Shown: positions 38,733 through 47,858, counted from the first letter of the stretch. The stretch is DNA of 64,000 bases from Acinetobacter gerneri DSM 14967 = CIP 107464 = MTCC 9824 (GCF_000368565.1 NZ_KB849539.1:64381-128380); one strand, 5' to 3'. Notes: a model not told the origin generated them from the sequence alone. Numbers and translations: made by a program.

Positions 38733-38829
38733 AAAACGTGTTCACTTACACTGATTGAACAAGGACGGCATTGTAGCAGAAAACCAACAAAAATCGGAAA
38801 TTGACTGATCGCCGTCATTGTTAAAAAGA

Positions 38830-39519
38830 TTACTGTTTAAATTTAGGGTTCTTTTCACTGCGTTTTAGGAGTACTAAAACCGCTCCAGTTCCCCCTTGAT
38901 TTTCGGGTGCACTGACAAATGCCAATACATCGCGATGCTGTCGTAGCCAGCTATTGACGTAAGTTTTTAAAACCGCATCAGGGCCTTTGCCGTGCACGAT
39001 TTTAATGACATTTTGATTTTCATCTTTTGCGATTTGAATAATTTGTAAAACCGCAGTACGGGCATCTTCTACAGTACAACCATGAAGGTCAACTGCTTCA
39101 TACCAGCGTAAATTGCCAGCTTTCAATTCTTCAAAAACTTTATGCTGTAAAGTCGCGATACGATAACTGAGGGCAGCCTGACTCGCCACAGGATTGAGCA
39201 TGGCTTGGGTATCAGAAAGTTCAGCATCATCAGTTTCACGCGGGCCTTCAGCTGCAGCGCGTTTTGCTAATGTTTTTGCATCAGGTTTACGCACACGACT
39301 TTTTTCGACTTTGGCGATGTTGCTGCTGTCGAGTTGTTTTACACCTTGTAAGGCTTTTTTAAACAAATCCAATTCATCATCTTGCTCAGTCTTTACCTGA
39401 GCTTTTTTTTGCTCATGCTCAGCGGCAATTTTGGCAGAATGAGGATTGGTAATTTGTTTTTTAAACGCTTTCAAAAGATTTTGCTGTTCTTTTGAAAACG
39501 AAGAATCTTGATTACTCAT
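38830..39519 (-). CDS. Smr-domain protein
   Basis: 229 residues. A charged N-terminal half is followed by the Smr domain: AVDLHGCTVEDARTAVLQ, then VIKIVHGKGPDAVLKTYVNSWL and AFVSAPENQGGTGAVLVLLK. The DLHG and HGKG motifs are those of Smr endonucleases, which in E. coli (SmrA/SmrB) act on DNA or on mRNA at collided ribosomes. Which role applies is unknown. Confidence 0.9.
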   Translation of the reverse strand: MSNQDSSFSKEQQNLLKAFKKQITNPHSAKIAAEHEQKKAQVKTEQDDELDLFKKALQGVKQLDSSNIAKVEKSRVRKPDAKTLAKRAAAEGPRETDDAELSDTQAMLNPVASQAALSYRIATLQHKVFEELKAGNLRWYEAVDLHGCTVEDARTAVLQIIQIAKDENQNVIKIVHGKGPDAVLKTYVNSWLRQHRDVLAFVSAPENQGGTGAVLVLLKRSEKNPKFKQ

Positions 39520-39664
39520 AACTCATACAGTTCAATGAAGGTTTTGATAGACAGAATATTTTAAAGGAAATGGGCATAAGGTGAATGGATATTTTAAAAT
39601 GTTTTGATCGAAAATATCGACATTAAAAAATAAACAAAACCTTATGCCTTACAGCAAAGCAGGA

Positions 39665-40471
39665 TTAGATAGACTCAGGATGTCCAAATAATGCATTAAA
39701 CGCCTGATCTGGACGAGCTTGTTTCATAAAGCTTTCACCCACCAAGAAGGCATGAATATCATGATCTTGCATGAGACGAACATCTTCAGGTGTTGCAATG
39801 CCGCTTTCTGTCACCAATAAACGTGAAGGATCAAGTAATTTTTTCAAACGAATTGAGTTATATAAATCAACTTCAAAAGTTTTTAAATCACGGTTATTGA
39901 CACCTAAAAGACATTGATCAGACAATTTCAAAGCACGTTCAAGCTCATCTTCATCATGCACTTCGACCAATACATCGAGATTGTATTCAAAGGCTGTTTT
40001 TGACATTTCTTCAAGCTGAGTATCCGAAAGACAAGAAACGATCAATAAAACACAGTCCGCTTCGATGGCACGAGCTTCGATGACATTATATGGATCGACT
40101 AAAAAATCTTTGCGGATTGCAGGCAAAGCACAGTGTTTGCGGGCAATAGCAACATTTTCATCTGCACCTTGGAAAAAATCTACATCTGTTAAAACAGATA
40201 AACATGCTGCACCCGCTGCTTCATATTGAGCAGCAATTTCAGCAGGATTGAAATTTTCACGAATAATACCTTTGGAAGGAGAGGCTTTTTTGATTTCTGC
40301 AATCACGCCCGGGCGTTTCTTTTGCAAAGATTGAGCAAAACCACGTACAGGAGAAGCTGCTTTGGCAAGTTCTTCTACATCTTTTAAGCTGCGTTGTTTT
40401 AAACGTAGCTCTAATTCTTCGTATTTACGATCAACAATTTTGCCTAAAATTGTATTTGTGATATCGACCAT
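39665..40471 (-). CDS. trpC: Indole-3-glycerol phosphate synthase
   Basis: 268 residues, TIM barrel. Motifs: VIAEIKKASPSKGIIRENF (catalytic Lys), LSVLTDVDFFQG, LRKDFLVDPYNVIEARAIEAD, LLGVNNRDLKTFEVD, VTESGIATPEDV. No fused TrpF domain. Fifth-step enzyme of tryptophan synthesis. Last gene of trpGDC. Confidence 0.97.
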   Translation of the reverse strand: MVDITNTILGKIVDRKYEELELRLKQRSLKDVEELAKAASPVRGFAQSLQKKRPGVIAEIKKASPSKGIIRENFNPAEIAAQYEAAGAACLSVLTDVDFFQGADENVAIARKHCALPAIRKDFLVDPYNVIEARAIEADCVLLIVSCLSDTQLEEMSKTAFEYNLDVLVEVHDEDELERALKLSDQCLLGVNNRDLKTFEVDLYNSIRLKKLLDPSRLLVTESGIATPEDVRLMQDHDIHAFLVGESFMKQARPDQAFNALFGHPESI

Positions 40472-40492
40472 GATGATGATTCCTGTATAGCT

Positions 40493-41542
40493 TTACGCTT
40501 CGCCATATTCTTTCAAAGTTTTGGTAAATTCAGACAAAATACTCATTTTCTCTAAAGCTTGACCACCGTAAATAATGTCATGCGCCAAAGCGACACCTTG
40601 TTTATAGTCTTTGGTTAGACCTGAAACATAGATGCCTGCACCTGCATTTAATGCAATCATGCCGGCAGCTTTTTCACCTTTTGCAGATTTCTTTTTGCCT
40701 AAAGCATCTTTGATCAAAGCAAGACTTTCTTCAGAACTATCTACCGAAAGTCCTGTCAAGGTTTGTGACTCAATGTCGACATCTTCTGGATTGATCATCC
40801 ATTCACTAATTTCGCCATTTTTTAGCTCAGCGACATAAGTTGCAGATGCAAGACTGATTTCATCTAAACCATCTTTAGAATGAACCACCATGACGTGTTC
40901 GGCACCAAGCTGTTTTAGTACTTCAGCCATTGGGCGACAAAGTTCACTTGAAAATACACCAATCACAAAACGTTTTACCCCAGCCGGATTCGTAAGCGGG
41001 CCGAGGAGATTGAAAATACTACGGAAGCCTAATTCTTTACGTGGAGCTGCCGCATATTTCATTGCTTTATGGTGATTTGGCGCAAATAAGAAACCAACGC
41101 CCATTTCACGGATACAGCGTTCAGTTTGATGCATAGACAGGTCAAGATTGATGCCTGCTTTTTCAAGTAAATCAGATGATCCAGATTTACTCGAAACACC
41201 ACGGTTACCATGTTTTGCAATGGTTGCACCTGCTGCGGCGATCACGAAACTTGAAGCGGTAGAGACATTAAATAGGTTTTGACCATCTCCGCCAGTACCT
41301 ACGATATCGATGAGATATGGAATGTCACTCACATCAATTTTAGTGGCAAATTCACGCATGACACGAGCAGCCGCTGTCATTTCATCGATACTTTCACCTT
41401 TAAGACGTAAGCCCATCATCAATGCACCAATTTGTGCATCGGTAGCTTCACCACTCATGATGGTACGCATGACATCTTCCATTTGAGCTTGGGTCAAATG
41501 AATGTTTTTTGTAATATTGCTAAGCGCTTGTATAATATCCAT
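40493..41542 (-). CDS. trpD: Anthranilate phosphoribosyltransferase
   Basis: 349 residues. Contains [19 protein letters not shown] (PRPP-binding loop), [18 protein letters not shown], and [17 protein letters not shown]. Transfers phosphoribosyl to anthranilate. Starts 18 bp after trpG and is followed by trpC 21 bp later. Confidence 0.97.
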   Translation of the reverse strand: MDIIQALSNITKNIHLTQAQMEDVMRTIMSGEATDAQIGALMMGLRLKGESIDEMTAAARVMREFATKIDVSDIPYLIDIVGTGGDGQNLFNVSTASSFVIAAAGATIAKHGNRGVSSKSGSSDLLEKAGINLDLSMHQTERCIREMGVGFLFAPNHHKAMKYAAAPRKELGFRSIFNLLGPLTNPAGVKRFVIGVFSSELCRPMAEVLKQLGAEHVMVVHSKDGLDEISLASATYVAELKNGEISEWMINPEDVDIESQTLTGLSVDSSEESLALIKDALGKKKSAKGEKAAGMIALNAGAGIYVSGLTKDYKQGVALAHDIIYGGQALEKMSILSEFTKTLKEYGEA

Positions 41543-41560
41543 TATTTCGATTCACTTAAA

Positions 41561-42145
41561 TTATGCATAGATTTCTAAAAAGTTTTTAAAGATTTGGTGG
41601 CCGTGCTGGCTCAAAATTGATTCTGGATGGAACTGCACGCCTTCGATTGGCAATGTCTTATGTTTTACACCCATGATCTCTTCGATTGAGCCATCTGCCT
41701 GATTGGTCCAGCAAGTTACTTCTAAGCATTCAGGAATCGTTGCTTGATCAATCACTAGAGAGTGATAACGAGTCGCTGAAAAAGGAGAAGGAAGATTGCT
41801 AAAAATACCTTTGTCACTGTGATACATATCCGACAAACGACCATGCATGACCGTTTTTGCGCGAACAATATCTCCACCAAAGGCTTGCCCAATAGATTGA
41901 TGACCTAAACAGACACCAAGTAATGGGATTTTTCCTGCAAAATGCTGAATGGCAGGAATAGAGATTCCAGCTTCAGAAGGAGAGCAGGGACCAGGACCAA
42001 TCACCAAATATTTCGGTTGCCATCGCTCAATGTCTTCCAATGTAACGGCATCATTACGGACTACTTTTACTTCTTGGTTTAACTCGCCAAAATATTGGAC
42101 GATGTTATAAGTAAATGAGTCGTAGTTGTCGATCATAAGAAGCAT
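41561..42145 (-). CDS. trpG: Anthranilate synthase component II (glutamine amidotransferase)
   Basis: 194 residues starting [14 protein letters not shown]. Class I glutaminase triad: Cys in [17 protein letters not shown], His/Glu in [12 protein letters not shown]. It supplies ammonia to TrpE (not in the window). An in-frame extension to 42217 adds 24 residues that have no counterpart in the family, and that DNA borders the prophage. First gene of trpGDC; the prophage starts about 100 bp upstream, so its promoter region may be affected. Confidence 0.95.
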   Translation of the reverse strand: MLLMIDNYDSFTYNIVQYFGELNQEVKVVRNDAVTLEDIERWQPKYLVIGPGPCSPSEAGISIPAIQHFAGKIPLLGVCLGHQSIGQAFGGDIVRAKTVMHGRLSDMYHSDKGIFSNLPSPFSATRYHSLVIDQATIPECLEVTCWTNQADGSIEEIMGVKHKTLPIEGVQFHPESILSQHGHQIFKNFLEIYA

Positions 42146-42246
42146 GATTAATGTAACCCTTTGTATTTTAAAAACAATTAAAATCGAGTGGTAAATCGTA
42201 CTCAATTCTGTACTCAATATGCCTAAAGTAACCTAAAATAATTAAA
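42146..42246. other. Prophage-chromosome junction (attL region, inferred)
   Basis: Chromosomal trpG ends its 5' side at 42145 and the first phage gene ends at 42259. Between them is a direct repeat GTACTCAAT at 42198-42206 and 42210-42218, a layout like integrase/Xis arm sites. The core site cannot be fixed because the right junction is outside the window. Confidence 0.4.
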
Positions 42247-42271
42247 TAAAAAGCCACCTCATTCGGTGGCT
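42247..42271 (-). terminator. Terminator at the end of the leftward phage operon, stop codon in loop
   Basis: GCCACC/GGTGGC stem whose loop holds the TGA stop of the last gene; T-run on the minus strand. Confidence 0.8.
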
Positions 42272-42528
42272 ATATTAGCACTGTTTGTCGTGTCTTTTAC
42301 AATGGTTTGAACATAACTTGAGAACCAATAACTTTTACGGCCATCTTTGAATGGCCGAGTAATAAGACCATCTCTAATTTTACGATCCAAAGTTTCAGGT
42401 TCAATATTTAGTAGGTGTGCAAATTCAGCACGACCAATGCGACGCTCATCTTTTTGACTAACCAATTTTTCAATTAAGCTGGTTAAATGTTTTAATGAAT
42501 CTGATTCAATTTTCAATACACCCATCAA
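42259..42528 (-). CDS. Small DNA-binding protein, excisionase-like
   Basis: 89 residues. Helix-turn-helix in RAEFAHLLNIEPETLDRKIRDGLI followed by a wing (RPFKDGRKSYWF), as in MerR/Xis-type proteins. It lies at the extreme left of the prophage, where Xis is found in lambda-like phages, but no integrase is next to it. Overlaps the DUF262 gene by 4 bp. Confidence 0.6.
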   Translation of the reverse strand: MMGVLKIESDSLKHLTSLIEKLVSQKDERRIGRAEFAHLLNIEPETLDRKIRDGLITRPFKDGRKSYWFSSYVQTIVKDTTNSANIATE

Positions 42529-43079
42529 CCTTCCTCCTTTTCTTTCATCAAAGCTCGCACTCGATTTAACTCAACTTCAGTGTGAGCAGTACCACCACTA
42601 TTTATATCTAGATAAAATTGCAGTAAATCCTTTTTATTTTGAAAATCGTACATCTGGATAACGATTCGTAAATCTCGCAAAATCACACGCATCGGCAGAT
42701 CATTATGCTTGATTCCAAATACTGTTAATTCGCCCTTAATAAATTTACGAATAGCTGTGAGTCGCTGCAATCCATCAACACAAACTGTTTGATCTGGCAG
42801 ATCACCAGTCAAATCAGTCTCACGCCAAGCGGGATTATTGAAGCAAATAGTTAAGCCGCGTTCATCTACAATTCTGCGAAGTACATTCTCTAAAAAATAC
42901 ACCTGTTGTTGTTCTGTCCAAACATGACCTCTTTGAAAGTCGGGAGTAAAATCAATACCATCTGCACAATATTCACTTTCACCCTGAATCCAAGTTTCAA
43001 GATAGTTAAAACCACAGTGGAAATTACGAATAGGGCGCTCAATCGGTTTGATAAGAGCATTAAATTCACTTATTTTCAT
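42525..43079 (-). CDS. DUF262 domain protein
   Basis: About 184 residues from MKISEFNALIKP. DUF262 (ParB/Srx-like fold) signatures: DFTPDFQRGHVWTEQQQVYFLENVL and VCVDGLQRLTAIRKFIKGEL. The domain occurs in GmrS/D-type nucleases and other NTP-dependent DNA-modifying enzymes. Here it stands alone, so a full restriction enzyme is unlikely. Start overlaps the end of the upstream gene. Confidence 0.75.
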   Translation of the reverse strand: MKISEFNALIKPIERPIRNFHCGFNYLETWIQGESEYCADGIDFTPDFQRGHVWTEQQQVYFLENVLRRIVDERGLTICFNNPAWRETDLTGDLPDQTVCVDGLQRLTAIRKFIKGELTVFGIKHNDLPMRVILRDLRIVIQMYDFQNKKDLLQFYLDINSGGTAHTEVELNRVRALMKEKEEG

Positions 43080-43251
43080 GCCCTTGCTCCAAACAGTACT
43101 GAACGGCTTGTTCTTGTGATGCAAAAAGTTCTTCGATTGAATTAGAAAGATAACAACCAATTGCAAAATTCATAGATTCAAGATCTAACCAGATATCTTT
43201 TCCATGTAGAACCACATAATCATCTTCAAAGACCACTTCAGCTCTAATCAT
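43066..43251 (-). CDS. Phage hypothetical protein, 61 aa
   Basis: Small acidic protein (EVVFEDDYVVLHGKDIWLDLESMNFAIG...). It overlaps genes on both sides (14 bp downstream, 8 bp upstream), as is usual in this operon. Function unknown. Confidence 0.6.
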   Translation of the reverse strand: MIRAEVVFEDDYVVLHGKDIWLDLESMNFAIGCYLSNSIEELFASQEQAVQYCLEQGHENK

Positions 43252-43603
43252 GCCCTTGCTCCTGTGCTTCGATCATCATTCGATAAATAGGCGCAAAGTA
43301 ATCCCTTGTGCTTTCACCCCAGTGGTATGAGCTATTTTCAAGACGGTCAACAACGCAGTCTGGGATTTCTTTTTCTACCAAAACAAACCCTTCGGGAATA
43401 GCATGTTCTTTTATCTTTTCCAAACCCTCATAAGCCAAATCAATTAACTTTTCCAATTTAAATTCTGGACTTTCATATCCTTCGCTTTCAAACCCAACTT
43501 TGAATTTCACAGATGAAATATCAACATTTTCATTTTCAAGAAGCTTTACAAGAGACTGAATAACCATTGTTGCTGTAATAGCTGTATTTTTAATATCCAT
43601 CAC
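43244..43603 (-). CDS. Phage hypothetical protein, 119 aa
   Basis: Soluble, mostly helical. The middle has IPEGFVLVEKEIPD, a segment common in small phage accessory proteins. Function unknown. Overlaps neighbours by 8 and 4 bp. Confidence 0.65.
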   Translation of the reverse strand: MMDIKNTAITATMVIQSLVKLLENENVDISSVKFKVGFESEGYESPEFKLEKLIDLAYEGLEKIKEHAIPEGFVLVEKEIPDCVVDRLENSSYHWGESTRDYFAPIYRMMIEAQEQGHD

Positions 43604-43917
43604 GCCACCTGCAAATATTTGAATTGTTCATTTAAGAAAACAAGCTCGTACTGCTGAGTAGCTTGAGCATTTAGTGCATCAATAAATCCTCTACCATTGT
43701 TTAAATACTGCTTCAGAAACATAGCAAAACGATCGCTACAGTGGTCATTCATTAAATAGCTTTCAGCAGTTTTGCCATCACAATGAATTTTTGCAACATT
43801 CTTACTTTTATGAAGCACCACACAATTTTTTTTAATTTCAGAAATATAACCGCCGTTAAACATCCAAAACATAAACGGCGTACACAAGTTGTGAGGGAGG
43901 TGTTTAGTTTTTGACAT
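43600..43917 (-). CDS. Phage hypothetical protein, 105 aa
   Basis: Contains PFMFWMFNGGYISEIKKNCVVLHKSKNVAKIHCDGKTAESYLMNDH. No family recognised. Stop and start overlap with neighbours (ATGA and TAATG). Confidence 0.65.
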   Translation of the reverse strand: MSKTKHLPHNLCTPFMFWMFNGGYISEIKKNCVVLHKSKNVAKIHCDGKTAESYLMNDHCSDRFAMFLKQYLNNGRGFIDALNAQATQQYELVFLNEQFKYLQVA

Positions 43918-44831
43918 TATTCATCATCCCATGGCATACGATCATCCGCAGCAAGACTGATTTCAGTGCGTCGCTGATTAACATAGCTCATCAATCGATC
44001 TTGAATAACAGGATCACATTGCTGTACTTCAATAACTTTTGAGTCTAATTCTTCAAGAGTCTGACAATTATTTATGCGACACATCAGGCTTGATTCTGAT
44101 TTTTCAGGTGGGTTGAGTTCGGCTAATCGCTTATGAATAGCATCAATTAAAGGCTTACGCTGTTCTTCGGTCCACGATGTTGTATATCTATATAGTTTAT
44201 TTGCTTCATCGGGTGTGTTGGCTTTTGCAGCACAATCTAACAATTCAGTAAGTTGCTTTTGATACTGATCCTCCTGGTCTTTTTCGATCAAAGATCCAGT
44301 TATTAAATTATCTTCAACTACATCAATAGAACTTTGTTCTTCAATGATACTGGCTTGCACCTCAGTTTTTTTACGAGAAGCACGTTTTTTAGGTTTGTCA
44401 TTAAAACCATCCTTAACTTCGATCTCGGTAATCATATTGCCGAATGTTTTTCCAAAAGCTTGCAGTTGTAGCTTCGCATTTTCTTCATCAAGCTGAGCAA
44501 AGCCATTGGCAACACTTAAGCAAATATCGCCGTGCTCACTGTCATATTGAGTACGCAAAATACACGTAGGCATGACAATATAAATTACTTGGCCACTTTT
44601 TAAATCGTGTGGTTCTGCAGGTTTTGTAAATTGAATTCCTGCAAGCTCAGTCATTTCAATTTTTATGCAAAATTCATAATGAGGTGTAAAAAAGACTGTA
44701 GCAGGGACCTGATCTAGTGTACTGAAATCTGGATCGGCATGAAGTGATCCATCACCCGCATATCTACACAAAACCGTTTTACCCGCTTGAACTGCTGAGA
44801 TTGCTTCTTGTGCTGAAATCATATTATTCAT
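43917..44831 (-). CDS. Phage hypothetical protein, 304 aa
   Basis: N-terminal ~125 residues are compact and beta-rich (AVQAGKTVLCRYAGDGSLH). A basic linker follows (KPKKRASRKKTEVQ), then two helical repeats (TELLDCAAKANTPDEANKLYRYTTSWTEEQRKPLIDAIHKRLAELN). Lies directly behind the exonuclease and ATPase, so a part in recombination is possible. Not recognised. Confidence 0.7.
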   Translation of the reverse strand: MNNMISAQEAISAVQAGKTVLCRYAGDGSLHADPDFSTLDQVPATVFFTPHYEFCIKIEMTELAGIQFTKPAEPHDLKSGQVIYIVMPTCILRTQYDSEHGDICLSVANGFAQLDEENAKLQLQAFGKTFGNMITEIEVKDGFNDKPKKRASRKKTEVQASIIEEQSSIDVVEDNLITGSLIEKDQEDQYQKQLTELLDCAAKANTPDEANKLYRYTTSWTEEQRKPLIDAIHKRLAELNPPEKSESSLMCRINNCQTLEELDSKVIEVQQCDPVIQDRLMSYVNQRRTEISLAADDRMPWDDE

Positions 44832-44835
44832 ATTC

Positions 44836-45513
44836 TTATCCTTTTAATGCTTTAACTAAATATGGATCCAAGTCAGGTTGTTTTAACAGCCACTCAATAT
44901 ACGAATCTGGAAGCTCATCAATGAGTTCACCTTTATGCTTTCCAAAAGTCATTCTTTTAGGAATACGTGCTATCTCAGACATTTGATAAAGCGAATTCAT
45001 GTCTTTGATGCCAAGCTTTTCAACTAATGCTTGTAAAATTACACCAGTGAAATAAATATCAGCCTTTGCGTTGTGTGCGTGTCTCAAATGTTTACGTGCA
45101 ACTTCTTTGTTTTCCATAACGTAGTAATAACAAGCTGATAGTGCATGAGAGTCCAATTTATCCCATGCCATTCGTGCTAATGCCAAGGTACAAATACCTT
45201 TGACATTTACGTCGTGGTCACATCGTTGAACGGCGCGAATGTCGTAATCAATGTTGTGGCCAATTAAAACCTGAGTATCAGCAGGCAGGCGGAATGTGTC
45301 ATAACTTGGTTTATCTGCAATGTCGTTTTCAAGAATATGATGTGTAGCCATTGCGCCATATTTAATCGGTTCAGGACTTGAAAAATATTCATCAAACACC
45401 TGATCTTGCATGATCACTAATACACCTTGCTCGAATGAGCAGGGTGTGTAAGCGATTTCAATCGGAAAGCCTTCTAAATCGTGAGTTTCTGTATCTAAGA
45501 TAATTGCGTTCAT
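44836..45513 (-). CDS. ExoX-like exonuclease (prophage copy)
   Basis: 225 residues. DEDD motifs IILDTETHDL, IGHNIDYDIRAVQRC, and HAHNAKADIYFTGVIL, plus the C-terminal FGKHKGELIDELPDSYIEWLL. By eye about half the residues match the chromosomal copy at 20970-21671. It overlaps the Sak4-like ATPase by 4 bp, so the two probably form the phage's recombination pair. Confidence 0.82.
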   Translation of the reverse strand: MNAIILDTETHDLEGFPIEIAYTPCSFEQGVLVIMQDQVFDEYFSSPEPIKYGAMATHHILENDIADKPSYDTFRLPADTQVLIGHNIDYDIRAVQRCDHDVNVKGICTLALARMAWDKLDSHALSACYYYVMENKEVARKHLRHAHNAKADIYFTGVILQALVEKLGIKDMNSLYQMSEIARIPKRMTFGKHKGELIDELPDSYIEWLLKQPDLDPYLVKALKG

Positions 45514-46676
45514 GCTGTAGCCATCTCCGATTTAGCTAAGATTTCAAGTTCATTTTTTACTTCTTGCAAATTTGCAGATTCAATTTGGGTGAGGGCATCT
45601 ATGCCAAGATGTTCACAAACTGTCTTTACATCCAAGCCACGTTCATCAATGAATGCTTGGAGTTCGTCGCGTTGAGTGTCTGTGATTCCCTTGAACTGAG
45701 GCGGGTTAAACCAGCGTTTTTTCTCTTTATCAAAAGTGCATTTCATTTCATGTGCTTGTAATTGAATTGCATGCCACATTTCTCTGCTGTATTTGTGTTC
45801 ACGATCTAAAGACTCAGTTAATTGGTTTAAATCACCAGCATGATTCGCTTCTTTACAAGACTGTTTTAAGTTACTTAAATCTGCTTGAGCTTTAATTTCT
45901 GCAGCTTGAGCAGGTGTTAATGTATTGATGTGATCCTTGGCTTGTTTCAATAGATCAGCTAGAAAAGTAGGCGAGTTCGTCATGTCTGGTACGGCGACCT
46001 GACCATTGCAAATTTCTGCACCGCTATCAGTTTTATATGTATAACCAAGGCGACCTGAATTTTTAGCATGATGTGTTGTGGATGGATTAAACAAAATAGT
46101 ACGGATCGTATCGCCGTTTTGATCAGTTGTTGAGTGTAAATAACCCATTACATCAGCCATGCGATAAAGTAGATTTCTATTTTTCCCTGCAAGGTCTGGA
46201 CGATAAACTTTTAATTTTTCTTTACCTGCTTCTTCCTCTACCGCATGTGCAATAAATACAACATCTTTGCCTAAGGATTGCCATTTACGAACCATATTCA
46301 TAAATTTAGTACCTGCTAAACCTTGAGCTTTTAAAGTCAAAGTCTTATCTCGTTGCAGATTGTCCCTATTTTTAGAAAGCTGATCTTTAATTGCATCAAG
46401 CATTGCACCAACAGTATCCGCAACTATCGTATTGTAATTGTTATAAAAATCATCCTTAAGATTTTCAAGATCAAACCAACTATCAATACGAACAATGGTT
46501 CCACGTCTAAGTTCTGCAGAAACACGATGTTGCCCTTTATCAAAGTCAAAAATAACTGGCTTACTCGCAGTGTGAGCAATCGAACTTTTACCTAGCCCTG
46601 GGTCTGTGTAGAGGTAACAAATAACGCTTTCAACGAGTAACGTTTTTTCAGGTGTAAATATTTGAATAGACATCAC
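45510..46676 (-). CDS. Sak4-like phage recombination ATPase
   Basis: 388 residues. N-terminal RecA-like ATPase of the phage nucleotide-binding (AAA_24/Sak4) type. Walker A region is YTDPGLGKSS, where the usual first Gly is Thr; Walker B region is YNTIVADTVGAML. Also FMNMVRKWQSLGKDVVFIAHAVEEE. A C-terminal extension (about residues 250-388) is helical. Sak4 proteins anneal single-stranded DNA with SSB in phage recombination. Overlaps both neighbours by 4 bp. Confidence 0.78.
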   Translation of the reverse strand: MMSIQIFTPEKTLLVESVICYLYTDPGLGKSSIAHTASKPVIFDFDKGQHRVSAELRRGTIVRIDSWFDLENLKDDFYNNYNTIVADTVGAMLDAIKDQLSKNRDNLQRDKTLTLKAQGLAGTKFMNMVRKWQSLGKDVVFIAHAVEEEAGKEKLKVYRPDLAGKNRNLLYRMADVMGYLHSTTDQNGDTIRTILFNPSTTHHAKNSGRLGYTYKTDSGAEICNGQVAVPDMTNSPTFLADLLKQAKDHINTLTPAQAAEIKAQADLSNLKQSCKEANHAGDLNQLTESLDREHKYSREMWHAIQLQAHEMKCTFDKEKKRWFNPPQFKGITDTQRDELQAFIDERGLDVKTVCEHLGIDALTQIESANLQEVKNELEILAKSEMATA

Positions 46677-47116
46677 ACAGCCTCCACTTCAACAAGTTGA
46701 TTTTTCTCGATGTAGCCACGAATTAGCTCTTTGATCTGAACAACATCGTTGTAAACAGTGAAATCACGGTACTGATTACCATTGATGTCTGTAGTGTTTT
46801 CAATCGTAAGCTGATTAATATCAACAGCTGTAAATTCAGAACCTGGTACGCCGTAGCTGTCTTTATGCGCTGAATAATCAAATGAAACCTGAACTCTAAA
46901 ATCATCAAGCTTGATCACAGCAATACCAGTGGATTTAGAAGTAATTTCAATAGACTGAACACCAACAACATATTGATCAGCAGGAGATGATTTGGTAGTT
47001 GGCGTATATTCCGTTGTAGCAAACGGCTTAAAGCTCATTGCTAAAACACTAAGAGTTACAGCAGTAACACCAAGTGTTAGCTTTGCGCTATTGATTGGAT
47101 TTAGTTTTGCGTTCAT
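46673..47116 (-). CDS. Phage membrane-anchored hypothetical protein
   Basis: 147 residues with one N-terminal hydrophobic helix (LTLGVTAVTLSVLAMSF), then a beta-rich extracytoplasmic part. First gene of the leftward operon. No known family. Early leftward position is typical of kil/abc-like or superinfection-exclusion genes; that is inference only. Confidence 0.6.
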   Translation of the reverse strand: MNAKLNPINSAKLTLGVTAVTLSVLAMSFKPFATTEYTPTTKSSPADQYVVGVQSIEITSKSTGIAVIKLDDFRVQVSFDYSAHKDSYGVPGSEFTAVDINQLTIENTTDINGNQYRDFTVYNDVVQIKELIRGYIEKNQLVEVEAV

Positions 47117-47190
47117 AATTCACCTGTAGTTTTGAAAAAGCACATTTGATTTAGCGGTCGGTGTGCTTTTTTGTTGTCTTCATGAAAAAT

Positions 47191-47219
47191 ATTAAACCAA
47201 AGATTTAACTTTTGCGCAA
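47191..47219 (-). promoter_or_regulatory. PL-like promoter of the leftward operon
   Basis: On the minus strand TTGCGC (47214-47219), 17-bp spacer, TTTAAT (47191-47196). One operator palindrome (47192-47208) covers the -10 region. Confidence 0.6.
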
Positions 47220-47265
47220 TAGTTTTTTAAACCAAAGATTGAATTATTTTAAATTTAAGATTTAA
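47192..47265. promoter_or_regulatory. OL: three repressor operators
   Basis: 17-bp sites with half-sites TTAAAYC/GRTTTAA: TTAAACCAAAGATTTAA (47192-47208), TTAAACCAAAGATTGAA (47227-47243), TTAAATTTAAGATTTAA (47249-47265). The same site recurs between cI and cro. Confidence 0.7.
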
Positions 47266-47324
47266 TATGCTATAACAGACAAAAGAAAACCCGACAGAGG
47301 GTTGGGTTGGCGGGGTTTATTGAG

Positions 47325-47534
47325 ATGAAAATCATTCAAAATCGCAAAGAATGGCGCTATGAAGCAACTTTAAAACTTATTGAAGCAGGACGATTAAATG
47401 TAATTGATGCGATTAGTGAAACCAAAGAGTTGGAAAAATATGTATTTCAAGATGATTTTATTGTAGAAATCAAGAATAAAGATCAGCGAGATGCCCTTGA
47501 AAATCTGATCAAGAGCATGGATCAATCTGATTAA
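47325..47534 (+). CDS. Small phage protein, 69 aa
   Basis: MKIIQNRKEWRYEATLKLIEAGRLNVIDAISETKELEKYVF; acidic and helical. Plus strand among minus-strand genes, read from the OL region. An extended -10 (TGCTATAAC, 47268-47276) and a small AACCC/GGGTT hairpin (47288-47303) precede it. Function unknown. Confidence 0.5.
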   Translation: MKIIQNRKEWRYEATLKLIEAGRLNVIDAISETKELEKYVFQDDFIVEIKNKDQRDALENLIKSMDQSD

Positions 47535-47734
47535 TCAAAAATTGTTGATTTATTAGATTTTTTAATTTCTTCGAGCTCTACAGCCTCTTGGGATATATTT
47601 TTTAGGGATTCGTCGTATATGACCACCCATAATGCTGGGTCGGTAATATCAAAAGAACTCTCATGCTTTGATCGCTCATTAATAATTGCTTTGGTAAGCT
47701 CTAACGCTAGGGCTTCTATAATTTCAGGTTTCAT
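47531..47734 (-). CDS. Small phage protein, 67 aa
   Basis: Start MKPEIIEALALELTKAIINE, with CGGAGA as ribosome site. Mostly helical. Stop overlaps the convergent 47325 gene by 4 bp. Not recognised. Confidence 0.5.
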   Translation of the reverse strand: MKPEIIEALALELTKAIINERSKHESSFDITDPALWVVIYDESLKNISQEAVELEEIKKSNKSTIFD

Positions 47735-47858
47735 ATTTTCTCCGATATTTATGTAATTAAGATCAATGTTGGCACAATGTCTTAAATGCATAATATCAGG
47801 GAACATATGGTTTAAAAAAGAAAACCCACACAAGGCGGGTTATATGGAGTTTGTTAAG

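Noticed and set aside
42146..42217. N-terminal extension of TrpG
   Set aside because: Family members start at [14 protein letters not shown]; the extra residues are encoded by junction DNA.
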